Shown in pieces: positions 4,868 through 5,628 of a DNA stretch of 5,628 bases (the stretch's first letter is position 1; each line of letters starts with the position of its first letter). The notes under the pieces were generated by a model. The model was not told the origin of the DNA, did no database searches, and worked only from the letters and a program-made list of their open reading frames with translations. Position numbers and translations under genes: made by a program. Origin of the DNA: JAKEGK01 sp036507695 (GTDB lineage: Bacteria; Pseudomonadota; Gammaproteobacteria; SZUA-152); the NCBI GenBank assembly GCA_036507695.1, contig DATCIR010000048.1, forward strand, positions 1-5,628. The letters are read 5' to 3'.

Positions 4868-5628
4868 TCAGCGTGAATCCTTGTTGCTAAGAATGCTGAC
4901 CGGGCAGTAATCCTTATCATGATTGCGCTGGCTGTTTCTGTGGCACATCGTGTGTTCCTCGAGTGTGATCTCATCCACGGCCACGTGAGCGCCAAACTGC
5001 AAGATTATACCGGCGAAGGGTTTGAAATTTTCGCCGCTGATAAACATGTGTTGTTGGTATACCTCCAGTTTTTGCCGGTTAAAATCCAGTTCGACCATGA
5101 GCTGCTGGGATTTGTAAACATACAAACCGGCCTTGATCATACGAAATTCGCTAAAGGACAGCTGAAATATCTCAAGACCGCCAAACTGTAGCGCAATGCG
5201 GTCATTACCCGCCAGCTGACCGTCAAACACCAAGCGAGTCTCGAAGCGGAATTTTCCCTGCTGCGGTTTATCATGATGGATATGTATTTTATAGTGCGTA
5301 TCGTAGATCGAAAAATCAGAGTTCACGGTGACTACAAAATTCTGCTGGACGCTGGATATACCGTCGCTGACGGTTACGCTGCCCTGGTAATTGCCGGGAT
5401 AGTTGTAAATGTGGGTAAGCTGTAGTACATCGTAAACCACGGCGCCGTCACCCAGATCCCAGACGATACTCAGGCTGTCATTTTCCGCGTCGATGACTTC
5501 CAGCGACAGGTTTGCCTGTAGCGGCGCCTGGCCGGCCGATGGCGCGATAGACAAGTTGACAATCGCCGGCGCTTGATTAACCGCAAGTACTTCGATGATC
5601 AATTCAGCCTGGTTTTGATTGCCATAGT
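4868..5628 (-). CDS. C-terminal part of a PKD-domain protein (5' end outside window)
   Basis: The frame is open from the window edge (5628) to TGA at 4868-4870, giving 252 visible residues; a TTG at 5602 is internal, not a convincing start. Residues 1-15 look like the last strand of an earlier domain. Residues about 16-102 form a PKD domain: N-Q-A-P-A entry, D-A-E-N-D in the middle, the signature WDLGDG (56-61), and H-I-Y-N-Y-P-G-N-Y (70-79) leading to the closing strand VSDG. PKD domains are immunoglobulin-like modules of secreted or surface proteins, often spacers in polysaccharide-degrading enzymes, proteases and adhesins. Residues about 105-225 form a second domain, rich in alternating hydrophobic strands and aromatics (KFRFETRLVFDG, RIALQFGGLEIFQL, KLEVYQQHMF), beta-sandwich-like, which I cannot assign. 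A polar tail with two Cys closes the protein. No catalytic domain, sorting signal or membrane anchor is visible here. Export is inferred from the PKD module. Confidence 0.85.
   Translation of the reverse strand, partial: YGNQNQAELIIEVLAVNQAPAIVNLSIAPSAGQAPLQANLSLEVIDAENDSLSIVWDLGDGAVVYDVLQLTHIYNYPGNYQGSVTVSDGISSVQQNFVVTVNSDFSIYDTHYKIHIHHDKPQQGKFRFETRLVFDGQLAGNDRIALQFGGLEIFQLSFSEFRMIKAGLYVYKSQQLMVELDFNRQKLEVYQQHMFISGENFKPFAGIILQFGAHVAVDEITLEEHTMCHRNSQRNHDKDYCPVSILSNKDSR

Noticed and set aside
4919..5191. 90-residue plus-strand open frame
   Set aside because: It lies wholly antisense to the PKD-protein frame, which has clear domain motifs; this is a shadow of that gene.

Overview
The window looks like a gene-poor, accessory-type stretch of a bacterial chromosome. 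Gene style, Shine-Dalgarno-like sites, moderate GC and domain content (NTF2-like, GAF, PKD) suggest a proteobacterium, most likely a gammaproteobacterium; this is an inference, and no marker gene settles it. No tRNA, rRNA, CRISPR array, complete insertion sequence or integron attC site was found.

Layout, left to right. Bases 1-54 are about 80% GC, unlike the rest, and may be the tail of an upstream gene. Bases 203-829 (+) encode a small basic protein made of three copies of an integrase-type repeat. About 600 bases with no convincing gene follow (830-1446); they hold a perfect hairpin, a short imperfect tandem repeat, one doubtful small ORF, and a promoter and ribosome-binding site for the next gene. 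Bases 1447-3138 (+) encode a 563-residue single-pass membrane protein with two tandem NTF2-like domains. Bases 3176-3603 (-) carry a GAF-domain gene that appears broken by a frameshift. Bases 3604-3936 hold no convincing gene but a possible promoter. Bases 3937-4806 (+) encode a four-helix membrane protein of unknown function. Bases 4868-5628 (-) are the 3' end of a gene for a PKD-domain protein that runs off the window.

The genes do not form an operon: spacers are long, orientations are mixed and the last two genes converge. I see no shared pathway. Two neighbours are membrane proteins and one is probably exported, so an envelope theme is possible but unproven. I did not find a clear new multi-gene system. 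The items most worth a second look are the stand-alone integrase-repeat protein, the tandem NTF2 membrane protein, the four-helix membrane protein and the unassigned C-terminal domain of the PKD protein.
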